The notes beneath the pieces were generated by a model. That model was not told the origin of the DNA. It searched no databases and worked only from the letters and a program-made list of their open reading frames with translations. 64,000 bases of DNA, from positions 868,001 to 932,000 of the forward strand of contig JAXBDG010000017.1 in NCBI GenBank assembly GCA_036320915.1, given 5' to 3'. This document shows, piece by piece, positions 10,320 to 20,890 of the stretch. Made by a program: the position numbers and the translations under genes. The first letter of the stretch is position 1. The number at the start of each line of letters is the position of its first letter. This DNA comes from Linnemannia elongata. Lineage: Eukaryota > Mortierellomycota > Mortierellomycetes > Mortierellales > Mortierellaceae.

Positions 10320-11063
10320 ATCTGTGGATATGAAGAACGCCAAATATGCTACCTCTATTCAAGCACTGGAGCCACGCCTGCAAGCCATTGTAGACCTGGA
10401 AGATATGGTCGTCGAGCGTTGATAAGTAAGTATCTCCAAGGAATTGTCGACTGTCTCCATTTCTGTCGGACAGCTAAAGCATGTTCATGTATTCGTACTA
10501 ACCTACCATTCACTTCTGCTTTCGGCAGTTCTTTGCTTCTTTTGCAGGACCATGAAAAAGCCTGAAAGGGTTTTGTTCTACCGCGACAGAGTTTTGCAGA
10601 GTCAGTTTGTGCAAGTTCATCGCGACGAGGTGGCTGTCATTCGGCCAGCCTGCAAGAAACTATATGTTACCTATGTTTCCAAGATCACACCTTGCTCTGA
10701 AGCGTTATTATGCTTGCTTGTTTTCAATGCAGAAGGATCTGGCCGATCAATCAGGGATCTGCCCGCCCGGGACTGTGGTGAACACTGGCATTATTCATCC
10801 ATTCGAATATGGCTTTCATATGTAGTCGCATGTGGGTCTGATTAGAACTTCGACACCTGCTCAATGCAACGTCCTCTGCAATGAAAACCGTTTTCATGTC
10901 GGTCAGTTTCCAGAAACTGGCCGACACACTGTTCTTCTATGTGCTCGATGCACTCGATCCGTCGTTATGGTCCCTGCGGCGTTCTATGGCCGTACAGAGA
11001 GCATGCTTCCATACAAAGGGTGTGAATTGGAGCGAGACCCACGTCCTTAGAGAGATTGATTGA
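10320..11063 (+). pseudogene. Argonaute (PIWI domain) relic, frameshifted
   Basis: Fragments in different frames match the C-terminal PIWI domain of Argonaute in the right order. The first is SVDMKNAKYATSIQ..DLEDMV (10320-10421). An intron-like GT..AG follows, then KPERVLFYRD...QF..V (10551-10650), a frameshift, MQKDLADQSG.CPPGTVV..HPFE (about 10727-10810), a stop and frameshift, and finally NVLCNENRF...RCTRSVVMVP (about 10867-10990). The second catalytic Asp (FYRD) survives, but the catalytic His before VL..EN is Asn. PAZ, MID and the N-terminus are absent. Intact Argonautes are the slicer of RNA interference; this copy cannot encode one. Confidence 0.85.
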
Positions 11064-11515
11064 GCCGATTACCTATGTCGCGAGTCAACCAGCAGCTGCA
11101 AAGGATGTGTTATCTATGAAGCACGGAAGGGATATCTACATAGTACGTTTCATGGTTAACAGTAGTACTGTACGTTTCAATGAAGGCCAATACATGAAAA
11201 GCAGAGTTGGTGATAGATGCCCGTGAACGTTGGCAGGCTGTGACCAGCACGCCTTTTGTACTGATGATAACTAAGGAACCTTGGCTTTTATTTTTGCTTT
11301 GTGAGGAAGTGATAGAAAGAAATAACGCTTGTGAAGACTGAGAGCTTTGCGAAGGACGGATGGAACAGGAATGATTGTCCACCGCAGTTTCAGCAGTGTG
11401 AGTTCAAGGGGAAAAAAAGACGTTTTCTATCCTCAAGGCATCCAGCGGTCGTTGGCATAAGCAGGATCCGATCTCAGCCTTTTAATGCGATGACCCTAGC
11501 GTTTGTTCAGCCGTG
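11064..11515. other. Intergenic, no gene seen
   Basis: Lies between the Argonaute relic and the stop codon of the LDAF1-like gene. It may hold more decayed relic sequence and the 3' UTR of the next gene. Open frames are short and unrecognised. Confidence 0.4.
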
Positions 11516-12184
11516 TTAGCTGGTGAATCGTCGACCACCATCATGAGCCCTCTGCTTGGCCTCCCGGATTCGTCGCCGAGCCTCGCGCGTGTCACCCTGT
11601 CCACAGATCATGCCTAGTATGGCACAGGCCATGAGGTATCCGACATAAGCGACCATGCTGATCAACCCTACACCACAGGCAACCAACAGCGAGACTCCCA
11701 AGGCTGGGAGTAGGAACACTGAACCGAACATCGCGAATCCACCCTAAGAAAGATAAGATAGCACATGGAGACAGTGATGGGTTAGGGTAAGGAGTATTCG
11801 GATCAGTTTCGTCTATCAGGTTTTTGGCATTCAAGTGCGTATCGTCGTAGTCCTCATTGTTGCCAAAGAATCATCTCTCACCTCAACAATGGTAAATCCA
11901 ACTCCAACAACGATCAAGCACCCAAGGGTGACCAACCCCATGAAGCCCATGAAGCAGCCCAGAGGAATAGCCGACATGGCTCCAAATCCAACGACCCCAA
12001 TCTTGACACCTGTGGGTGCTTGAACATATCGGTTCTTGAGGTACCCCGCGGGAGGGAAAACATAGCGCTGGACTACGTCCATCTGCTTGACAGACTCCAG
12101 GACCGATTGAGCTTTGCTGGCAAATACCTGGGGGACTTCTTGGGCGGCGTCCCGGGCTTGGTCGACATTTCGCTCGACGTTCAT
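11516..12184 (-). CDS. LDAF1/promethin-like lipid-droplet membrane protein
   Basis: Two exons (12184-11882 and 11743-11516) join in phase 0 to give 176 residues. The core is a set of closely packed hydrophobic, Gly-rich helices with the signature FGAMSAIPLG, then IVEGGFAMFGSVFLLPALG. This lines up well with promethin/LDAF1 proteins (MSAVPVG..., ILEG...), which act with seipin at ER sites where lipid droplets form. The N-terminus has an amphipathic part and the C-terminus is basic and cytosolic-looking. An in-frame TTG lies just upstream, but the first ATG (12184) gives a sensible start. The family call rests on motif resemblance from memory. Confidence 0.75.
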
Positions 12185-14362
12185 TGTGCCCAAGGTGATG
12201 GTGTTGGTCTTAGTTGGGAGGTGGTTTTGGTGTGATGGCAGAGGCTGGATGTGAAGGACGCGTAGGGGGAGACTAAAAAAACGGGATTGTGTTGGTGAAA
12301 CACACTCGGGTGGTGGTACTGGAGCGTGAAGGGGTGTGGATAGGAATAGTCAAAGAGGAGGCGATCGTTGACCTTGCTGCGTTAAAGAAAGACGAAGGAG
12401 AGTGGAAAGAGTAGGAAGTGGAAAGAGGAGGAAGAGGAAAGAGGAAGACGAGAAGACATAAGAGCAGAGTCGTAGCTGAGAAAATTGCAAGCAACACCAT
12501 AATGCCGCAAGGATAGGAGCCGAGCGATAGAAAATGGTAGCCATCGATATCCAAGCATCACTTGCATTGATGGAAAGTGATAAAAGTTCGGAGCATTATT
12601 AATAACTCACACGATAGAGGCGAATGGACTCGTCGTGCTGTGAGACAGTACGTGACTTGACTCCTTCCTCTGATGCACGAAATCTTTTTTTTTTGGGATC
12701 CGGCCTCCATGCCATTAGTCCCATTCTTCAATGAGTATGAGGCATCAGGATTGATGGTTCACTTAATGCGAATGATGAGGAAGAAGGGGAAAAAATAGAT
12801 GCCGATGTTCCTGTCGGTCAGGTGTCTCGTTTTCTTGTGAGAAGCAACCCAGGTAAATAGGGAGGGGAGATGAGAGTCTGTGCAATTTTCATGTAAAAAA
12901 TTCGACCACTTTTTGTGGTAGAAAACGGAGGAAGGGATAGTAGACTAACGCAAGGAATATGCCCTGAGTTGGGATCGGATTTTTTGTTCTTTTTTTGACT
13001 TTGGGCCAAAGATTGATCAGAACGGAGAGAGGCTGGTTAGTCGTTATGTGTCTTTGTCTGTCAGGCTGAGTCCTACTGTTCCGCTCCCAAGAAAAGGGAG
13101 GCCACCGCTGGACTTGAAAATTATTCAAATCCAAAATTACACTCACTTAATACCTGAGTGGAAGTGAGTGAAAGAAATGGAGAAGGGAGACTCAGAGCCA
13201 GCTCATTACGACAACGACCTTGGGTCAATTGGATGCTGCTCGGTCGCACTGCAGGAAAAAAAAACAAAAACAAAGGCAATAACAAAAACAAAAACAAAAA
13301 AAAACAATCGATGTCATAGTCATCTATGCTGTCCTTCTTCTTCTGTTCCCCTCAAAGGAAGAAAAAAAAACATAAAAAAAAATCGGCCGTTTTTCATGTT
13401 CAGTTGTTTCTTTTTCTTCTCTCTTTTGACACTCAGCCATTGTTGCTTATCCATAGCATATTTTTCTCTTCCTTCAATCCTGTCTGCTCATACCTTTTCT
13501 CTTCACTCCTTCCTGCACCTTTTTCTTCAATCCATCAATCATGCCTTCACCCTTACTTTCATCTCCTCCACCTCCTCCTCCTCCCTCCCTCCCTTTAAAC
13601 CATCTATTGCTCTTCAACGGCACGTCCTCCCAACAGATGACCATTCCATCTCTCTTTGCCTTCTCTGCTCTCTTTTCTCACAAACCGAGCCATCTATTCA
13701 TCTGGCCCAAAAGGAGAAGTAAATGAAGAAAGAGCTTATCATGACCATGAATCTCCGTTACACCTGTTAGTGAGTAATTAGACACACCTTACTCTTCCCA
13801 TACCTCAGGAACCCAGGATTCCCTTACAACTCTTCTCTGACCAACCAGAAACCACCGACTGATCGGAGAACAACGGAGTCTGCTTGGTCTGTGCCCTCTC
13901 CCTTCTTCCCTGTTCCTCCCGTCACCACTCATTTTCAATCTCGTTTATCTTATTCAACGCCCATTCACTGCCTTACTAACTCGCACTCCAGTCACTCGTC
14001 TCCTAACTGAATCGACAGTTGAGGAACCGGAATCTGGGTTCCTGGAACGAGGAGGCGATGACGATTGTATTGCCTCTTTTTTTTGTTTGGTTGATTCGTT
14101 CGTTAGAGGGTGGTTTCGGTTTCGTGGAAGGAAGTGAGGAGTTTTTATTATTATTCGGGAAAGGGTCAGCAAAGTAGTAGTAGTTAGAGGAAATGGTAGC
14201 AAAGGAGAACAGAAGTGAAGGTGAAATTTGTGGAGTGAATGAAATGAAATGAAATGAATGAAAAGCAAATTGTACAAGAAGAGAGATATTAAAGAAAGGG
14301 CAAAGAGTGAAAAAGAGAAAGAAAAAAAAAGTGAGAAGTAGATGGAGTGCGCGCAGGAAATA
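12185..14362. other. Intergenic, 2.2 kb, no gene supported
   Basis: 12185-12570 is C/T-rich on the minus strand and is the likely leader and promoter of the LDAF1-like gene. 13320-13720 is C/T-rich on the plus strand, like the leaders of plus-strand genes here, but no gene follows it. The right end should hold the 3' UTR of the HMG-box gene. Frames in between are low-complexity. Confidence 0.5.
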
Positions 14363-17300
14363 TTAGGCGCTGACGACGAGGCTGTGTGACGCACCGGGGT
14401 GGGTTCGATGAGCATCAACCATATCCACATCATCGCTATATCCACCATTCACATGCGCGTGGTCTGCTCCATTGGCGGTAACATGATGGCTATTGGTCTC
14501 GCCTTCATGATCATCCTCCATCTCGTCATGAGAATCGCCTTCCTCCTCTTCCTCTTCATCCTCTTCCTGTTCATGCTCATGCTCGTTATCATGTTCGAGC
14601 TCTTCATCCGCATCTTCATCATCGTCCTCGTCCTCGCGGTCCTCCTCGGAGGCATCCATGCGGACATCGTCTTCCTCATCAGGCGAGGTCAAGTCGTCGC
14701 CTTCCAGGTCATCATTCACCATCGCCTGGATACCCATCTTGCTCTTGGCCGAGTGGCCATTCGTTCCTGGCGTTGCTTTCGTCGTTGCAGATGCTAAAGT
14801 CGTCATTGCCTTGGCCGCCTTAGGTGGTCGTCCTGGCTTGCCAGGCTTCTTTTTGGCTGGTGCACCGTCATCCGATCCATTCTATCAAGTGAAGTAAAAT
14901 CGGTGGCAAATTAGACTCATGTCCATCAATGTAGCATAATAACCTCCAAGTCAAAGGATGCTCGGTATTGTGAACTCACTTGTGCAAGTTTGTGCTCATG
15001 TTGGTATTGCGACATCTCATCCAGGTAACGCTGTCTATCCTGAATAGCCAACTCAGAGTAAATCTAAAAGGTGACACGGTGTAAAAAAGAAATATAAGTG
15101 CCTATGATTCCACAGTAGAAAAGCTGAATGAGAGTGGAGGTGTGTAAAGTCCAAGGTGCACTGAGTCCATATTGACGTCCACGGTTGCTGCACTGTATCC
15201 TACAATCCAACATATCCAAAACGATCCAGAAGTCGCCTGCGAAGTATGTCGAGGCATATTTAACTGGTCATGCTTTGCCCATGGTGGTGTCGACATACAA
15301 ATGAAAGTCGTTGATTTTGGCGTTACACAATTCAATTAAAAGCAAACGAATTGTAACAGTAAAGCCAAGTCTCCGGTTTTGAGCGTAGAATATACCTTTT
15401 TCTCGGTTGAGGGCATTGACTTCCATTGCAGTCCCAGGAATTTGGTGAGTTCGCTCTGGTTTCCTTCCTTTTTCTCCTCCCTTGCCTGCTGCCGATGCTG
15501 CTGTGAAAAGATGAAGAAGGCATTGGAGGGGCGCTTGGGAGCAAGGGGGTCCTTACGTCTTTTCTTGACCGCCTTCTTTCCAGAGGGCGAGAGAGGCGCA
15601 GACTGGGATGGGTCTAGATTGCCTCCAAGGGAGGACGAGGTGCTGTGGTGGGCCGATCCGACGACGGACGATCCGCGCGAGGGTGGTGTTTTGGATCGAG
15701 CGGCGTTCCTGGAAGTAGTGTGAGACGAGGAGGGTGGAGCGAGGGAGTGGGATGATGTCTGGCGGCTGTGGTGGTGAGAGGTTGATGAAGAATAAGGGTG
15801 ACGGTGGTGTTTGTGGCGGTTGAGGTGACGGTGAGGACGGGAACCTCCGCCGTTTCTGTCGTTGTCGGTGTCCGAGTCGGAGGTGGAGGAGGACGAAGGG
15901 GAGGGGTGTCCGGTCTGATCATTCTGATCCAGGCGGTCAAACAAAAAGCTGTGTGAGATACATGTGAGATAGAAGATAACAATGAAAATTTTTAAGGGTC
16001 AGTGTTAGAAAGAGACAGATATAGATGCATAGTTCATATATACATAGTGGGTTAGTAAGGATGAACGAGTATTCCCTTTGACCGGGGCTTCAAATGAATG
16101 GAGAGAGAAGTCGAAAGCAAAACAAAGCAAAGCAGAGTAGAGCAAGGCGACACGTTGTTTCGCTATTTCCTGTCCATCGTTGGCGCTTATCATTTCCTTC
16201 AACTGTTTACAATAATTACCTTCGCTCGACTCTCAGGCGGTGAATGTTCTTTCGGGCACGGCTCAATTTAATGTTGAGCACATCATTGTCCTACCATATC
16301 ATCGTCGAATGAATCATTGAATGAATGAATGAAAAAAAAAAAAAAAAATATACAATAGTCAGACGGGTGGCTGTTTGCTTGCAACTTGCACATGAAGGGG
16401 ATTAATATGTAAAACCATGCTCCGTTGTGAATGATGGGGGTATAGAAAACGGATGGCCTGACCCTATCCTCTCTCACACCCCTCATCCCCCTCATCCCGG
16501 CTCAAAAAGGGTGAAAAACGAGGCGAAAATGAGCGCATGAACTGAAAATCGAAAATAACAGCAACAAGAACGTTTTCGTGGTGTTTTCCTTGTGTTTGTC
16601 TACAGTCTCTTTTTACTTGCTTTCTGCTCTCCTTTTTTATGTTTCTGTTGTGCGTCCTGTCTTTTTCCTTGTTGACATGACAAACATTAAAGGAAAGGAA
16701 AGACAAGAAAGCAAAAGACAACAGTAAACACAGAAAATGAGAACACGCAAGTTCGACTCATTGTCCTTTTTCGCCTGACCTGCACCCCTTACTATTCGAA
16801 TAATCCAAAGGAAACAACTCTCTTCTCCTGCACCATGCAGGACCAAAGCGCCATCCTTACCCACATCCACATCCATGGCCACATCCACTCTGTCCATCAT
16901 GCATACATGTGCGATACCTGCCTGGTTCATGCACATTGTGCACAGGGTATGGAAACAAAGACAACGCAGCAGCTCTCTTGTTTATATCTCCTCCATTGTC
17001 CGCTTTTGAGTTCTCGCGATGTGTCATGTCATTCACCTCACCACCTCTACCACGTTTCCTTCCTTGCGTCCTTCTCCCTCCCTTGAGACCCCCTCTTTCT
17101 AATTGCTCCTCTTTTTGTACAATGGGATATTTTTATGCTTATCACTTTCTTTTTTTTCTTTGTTCTGTCCTTTCCTTTTTCCTTTTTGAACAATTGCCTC
17201 TCCGCCCTCAGACAAATTGTTTGAACAGATCGATTGTTGGTAACAAAAAAAAAGAGGCCGGTGGGACGTAACAAAAAAAAAGAGAAAAGGAAATGACATT

Positions 17301-18036
17301 TCGAGAGATAATAATAAAAAAGTAAGGCACTTACATCTTCAATGTCTCTTATCCGTTTCTTCAAGTCCTTGTACTTGCGCTTGTATTTGATGTCTAATAA
17401 GAAAAATAGCCATTCAAAGTGAACAAAAAATCAAAGGATTAATAAATCATCAAACGACGCGTCTCTGGGAGAAAGATTATCGGAGCGAGTACGAATGGGT
17501 GAGATGCCAATTCGGCGTGGCGTCAATTGCATGGATAAGCAAACGGGTGGCCAGTTACCATCGGCTGTGGCGGCCTGGGTGTTGGCTTTGCCGGAAGTGG
17601 TGTCGGCTGCATTGGAGCCATTTCCTGCAGACGTTGTGTTGTTGTTTGTGGTGGTGGTTGCAGAGGGGGCGGTGGAGTTCTTGCCCTTTGTCAATTGAAA
17701 TCAGTGTAAAGGGATATAGAAAATAGTTAGTCAATGCATATTCTCATGGTGATATGCAATCACGAAAACGAGAAAACAAGCTCTGATAAATGTGGTGGGA
17801 TTGGCATAATAATAAAATCGTGTTTCTTATTGTAGCGGGGAAAGGAGTTTGTGTATGCATATGCTGACGAGAGGAATGAATCGAATGCAGGGTCGGGTTG
17901 AGGGAGTGAATGGAGCGAATGCATTGAGAGCAAAGGGACATGAGAGGCGACGGGGAGCTGTTGTTTGTTGGTAAGGGAAAGGAGAAGAGAAAAGAGGGGT
18001 TGCATGTACCTTGGGTGAGTTGGTGGCCGTTGACAT
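14363..18036 (-). CDS. HMG-box protein, INO80E/Nhp10-like
   Basis: Seven exons (18036-18010, 17685-17559, 17393-17335, 16290-16220, 15948-15396, 15063-14980, 14881-14363) give 479 residues with phases matching throughout. An Asn/Thr-rich start leads into KYKRKYKDLKKRIRDIED and then RLRVERSFLFDRL, a coiled coil like that of INO80E. A Ser/His-rich linker follows, then one HMG box (DPLAPKRPSNAFFIFSQQ...EKKIYSELA, about residues 233-310), an AT-hook-like GRPPK, and a long Asp/Glu tail. HMG boxes bend DNA; yeast Nhp10 and human INO80E are INO80 remodeller subunits, so a nuclear role is likely. One intron is about 1,040 nt. An HMGB-type chromatin protein outside INO80 is the alternative. Confidence 0.85.
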
Positions 18037-19535
18037 GGCGAGAAAAATGAAATGACCCTTTTTTGGTGTTAAAGGGTGGTGTGCAGGCGGTTTAGTACAG
18101 TAGGAATAGGTGCGGTGGTGTGAGTGAGTGAGTGAGGTGGATAGAGGAAGGGAATAGCAACAATAGGAGTTGAGGTTGGAAGTGAATGTGGGTGAGGTGG
18201 GGGGGGGGGGGAATGTAATGGGTGGAATGAGTAATAACAATAACGGTCAAGGGCAAGGGCCAGGGGTGGAAGGAAGGAAGGAAAGAGAAGGAGGAAAGGG
18301 AAAACAGAGCAGAAGGAAGGAAGGAAGGAAGGGAAGAGTCTTTCCACGAGGTGACGAGGGAAGGTAGAGGAGTGAGTGAGCGAGAGTGAAGGCGAGGGAG
18401 GGTGAGGGTGAAGGTGGGAATGGCGATTTGAGGGGAAGAAAGGAAGAAGAAAAGGAAAGGAAAGAGTAGAAAAAGTGTTCAAAATGGAATCAAAGATAAA
18501 TGGGAAGAGAAGGAAGAGAAGGGAAGAAGAAAGGAGAAGAGGAAGAAGAGGAGTGGATGACGGGTCAAAGAGAACAACAGAAACGGAAAGAAAGGAAAGG
18601 AAAGGGAAAGGAAGGAAAGAAGTAGAAGAAGAAGTAAAGAAGGGAAGGGAACAAGGAAAAAGAGAAAGGGAAAGGGAAAGGGAAAAGGAAAGGGAAAGGA
18701 GAATCAAAAAACAAAAAAAAATCAATCAATCAATAAATCAATCAACAACAACAGCAACAAAGAGACAACAAAGAGACAGCAAAAGAAACAACAGCAAAAG
18801 GGAAGAAAATTGAAGAAGGGAAAGGGGAGAGCAAAAGAAAAGAAAAAAAATTCAATTTCTATTTCATCGTCATCATCACCATCATCATAAACAACAGCAA
18901 CATCAAAACAGCATCATTCATCATTGATATTCTAATTCAATTTCAATTGTCCCTTTTCTATTTTTCCATTCTTTCCCTCGGCTTGCCTTTTGATGGGTGT
19001 CTAGGATATGGGGACTCGTGTCATTTTTTATTATTATTTCGTACATAGAAAGAAAAAAAAAAAAAAAAAAAAGGACGTGAAAGTGGGTGGGTGGGGGTTG
19101 TCCGACAAAATGGACAAAGGAAAGATAGGAAACAACAAAGGGGAACGGGTAGGAATCAACAAAGGGAAACAAAGGAGAGCAGAGGGAATCAAAGGAAACA
19201 ACGAAGGAAGACGAGGAATAAAAAGCCGACACAAAACAACAAAAGGGGTTTGCTTGAACACACACACACCCACTCCCCCGTTGCCTGACTGTTGGGTTCG
19301 CCACTCAGTCAAAATAATCGCATCGCACTTCACATCACACATCGCATGCCAAAATCCACCTTTTTTTTTTTGCTGCATTCTATTTTTTTTCTCCTTTGTT
19401 TTCCTTTTTGTTGCCCTTGAAAGAATCGAAGAAGCACCACAACCACAACAACATCAACATCAATAATAACCATCAAGAATACCAATGGCATTCAGGTCCT
19501 GCCTTGCGGTTGCCTCTGTTGTTATTTGTTGTTGC

Positions 19536-19568
<33 letters not shown>

Positions 19569-20890
19569 GTTGAACGGACTAAAGTGAAATAACAAGGCAA
19601 GCACAAGCATTGGGACAAAATATGAATAGGAAAGGCTCTTTGTCTTCTTCCTTCTTCCACCTTTTCCATTGTCGCCTCCCTTCTGTTCATGGTCGCACAT
19701 GTGCCCTTGGTTCACTTCGTCGCTCATCCATTCATTTTATTTCCTGGTTATCAAGTGAAAGTATAAGTATGAGATGTATCCATGTGCAACAACAACCACG
19801 CACCCGTTTTTCTATCCTTTTTGTTGAATGTCATTGTTTTTCTACTCTCTTTTTTTTTTTTTTTTTAACCTCTTGCCCCAAGAAAATAGGGGAGGGGTGA
19901 TCCGTTGGGCATGGCAACACATGGACCTACAAAAAAAAATGCTCATGCTCCGCTTTCTTATTCTGATTTTCCTCACCTCCTTGTCCTTCCTTTTCTACCA
20001 CTCCTCCTCTTCCTCCTTTGATTGCGTTCGTTTCCCGAGGAGGACAAGGAGAAATAAAAACCATGACCTTCCCAACAGCAGTCAACAAACCACCGTCGTT
20101 CCCTCTCCACCTATCCCCCCCTTCTTCGCCTGAACTTATTTCTCCGCCCATCATCATCCTCCCAACCCGTCTCTTCCTTTTCAAAGATCATCCAATCCAA
20201 TCCAATCCTTTGTTCTCCTTTTTTTTTCCAGTTTTCTGTCTTGGTAGATACATCCATCCATCTTCCTTTACAAACAAAAACAGCAGCAGCACCTTCAAGG
20301 TGACGTGCGTCCCTTCCTTAGGTCCTTTGCCCCTTTTGTCCCATTATTGTCGGGGACAACGGCTTCAAAAATTTCAATTTCTCTTGTTGTTATTGTTTGG
20401 CTCCGCCCAAAGGAAAATAACGAACAGAAGGGAAAGATTAGAAGGGAACGAGGGAGAGGCGAACAGAATAACAACAACAAAAGGGAAGGACAGACGCCTA
20501 AAAATAAATAGTGTAAAGGTTGATCTATCTTTTTCCTTTGTTATTTAGTTTTTTTTATATTTTGTCGTTGTTCCTCTTTTTCCATACAAACAAACAAAGG
20601 AACGGAGAACAAACGCTGCAAGGGAGAAAATGGAAGAAAGAGGGACAAAAAAAGTGAGAAAGGGAGGAGGAAGAGAGTTCTATGAAATCATTTGTACATG
20701 GGAGCAGGAGGCTACGCAACACAACAGGGTTATTACGCTCAATTGGAGAAAGCATACGCTGGGAGCAACTTTTTATTTCTTGTGTCTTTTTTTTTATGTT
20801 GTTTTGTTGGATCAGGATATCAGGTATAAGGAAAGCACCCTTTGTTTTCTATATATCTCTATACATCCAACCCCTCGATTTGTTAATATT
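18037..20890. other. Intergenic, 2.9 kb, low complexity, no gene supported
   Basis: 18040-18900 is strongly purine-rich on the plus strand (C/T-rich on minus), consistent with the promoter and leader of the HMG-box gene. 18900-20600 has A and T homopolymers, short AAC/TTG runs and a C/T-rich plus-strand block at about 19950-20300 without a following gene. No frame resembles a protein. Confidence 0.5.
19537..19567. repeat. TTG/CAA microsatellite
   Basis: About ten uninterrupted TTG units. Frames through it encode poly-Asn or poly-Val/Cys and are artefacts. Confidence 0.9.

Noticed and set aside
18069..18813. Long frames on both strands (Ser/Phe-rich on minus, Lys/Arg/Glu-rich on plus)
   Set aside because: Low-complexity purine/pyrimidine tract upstream of the HMG-box gene; translation follows base composition only.
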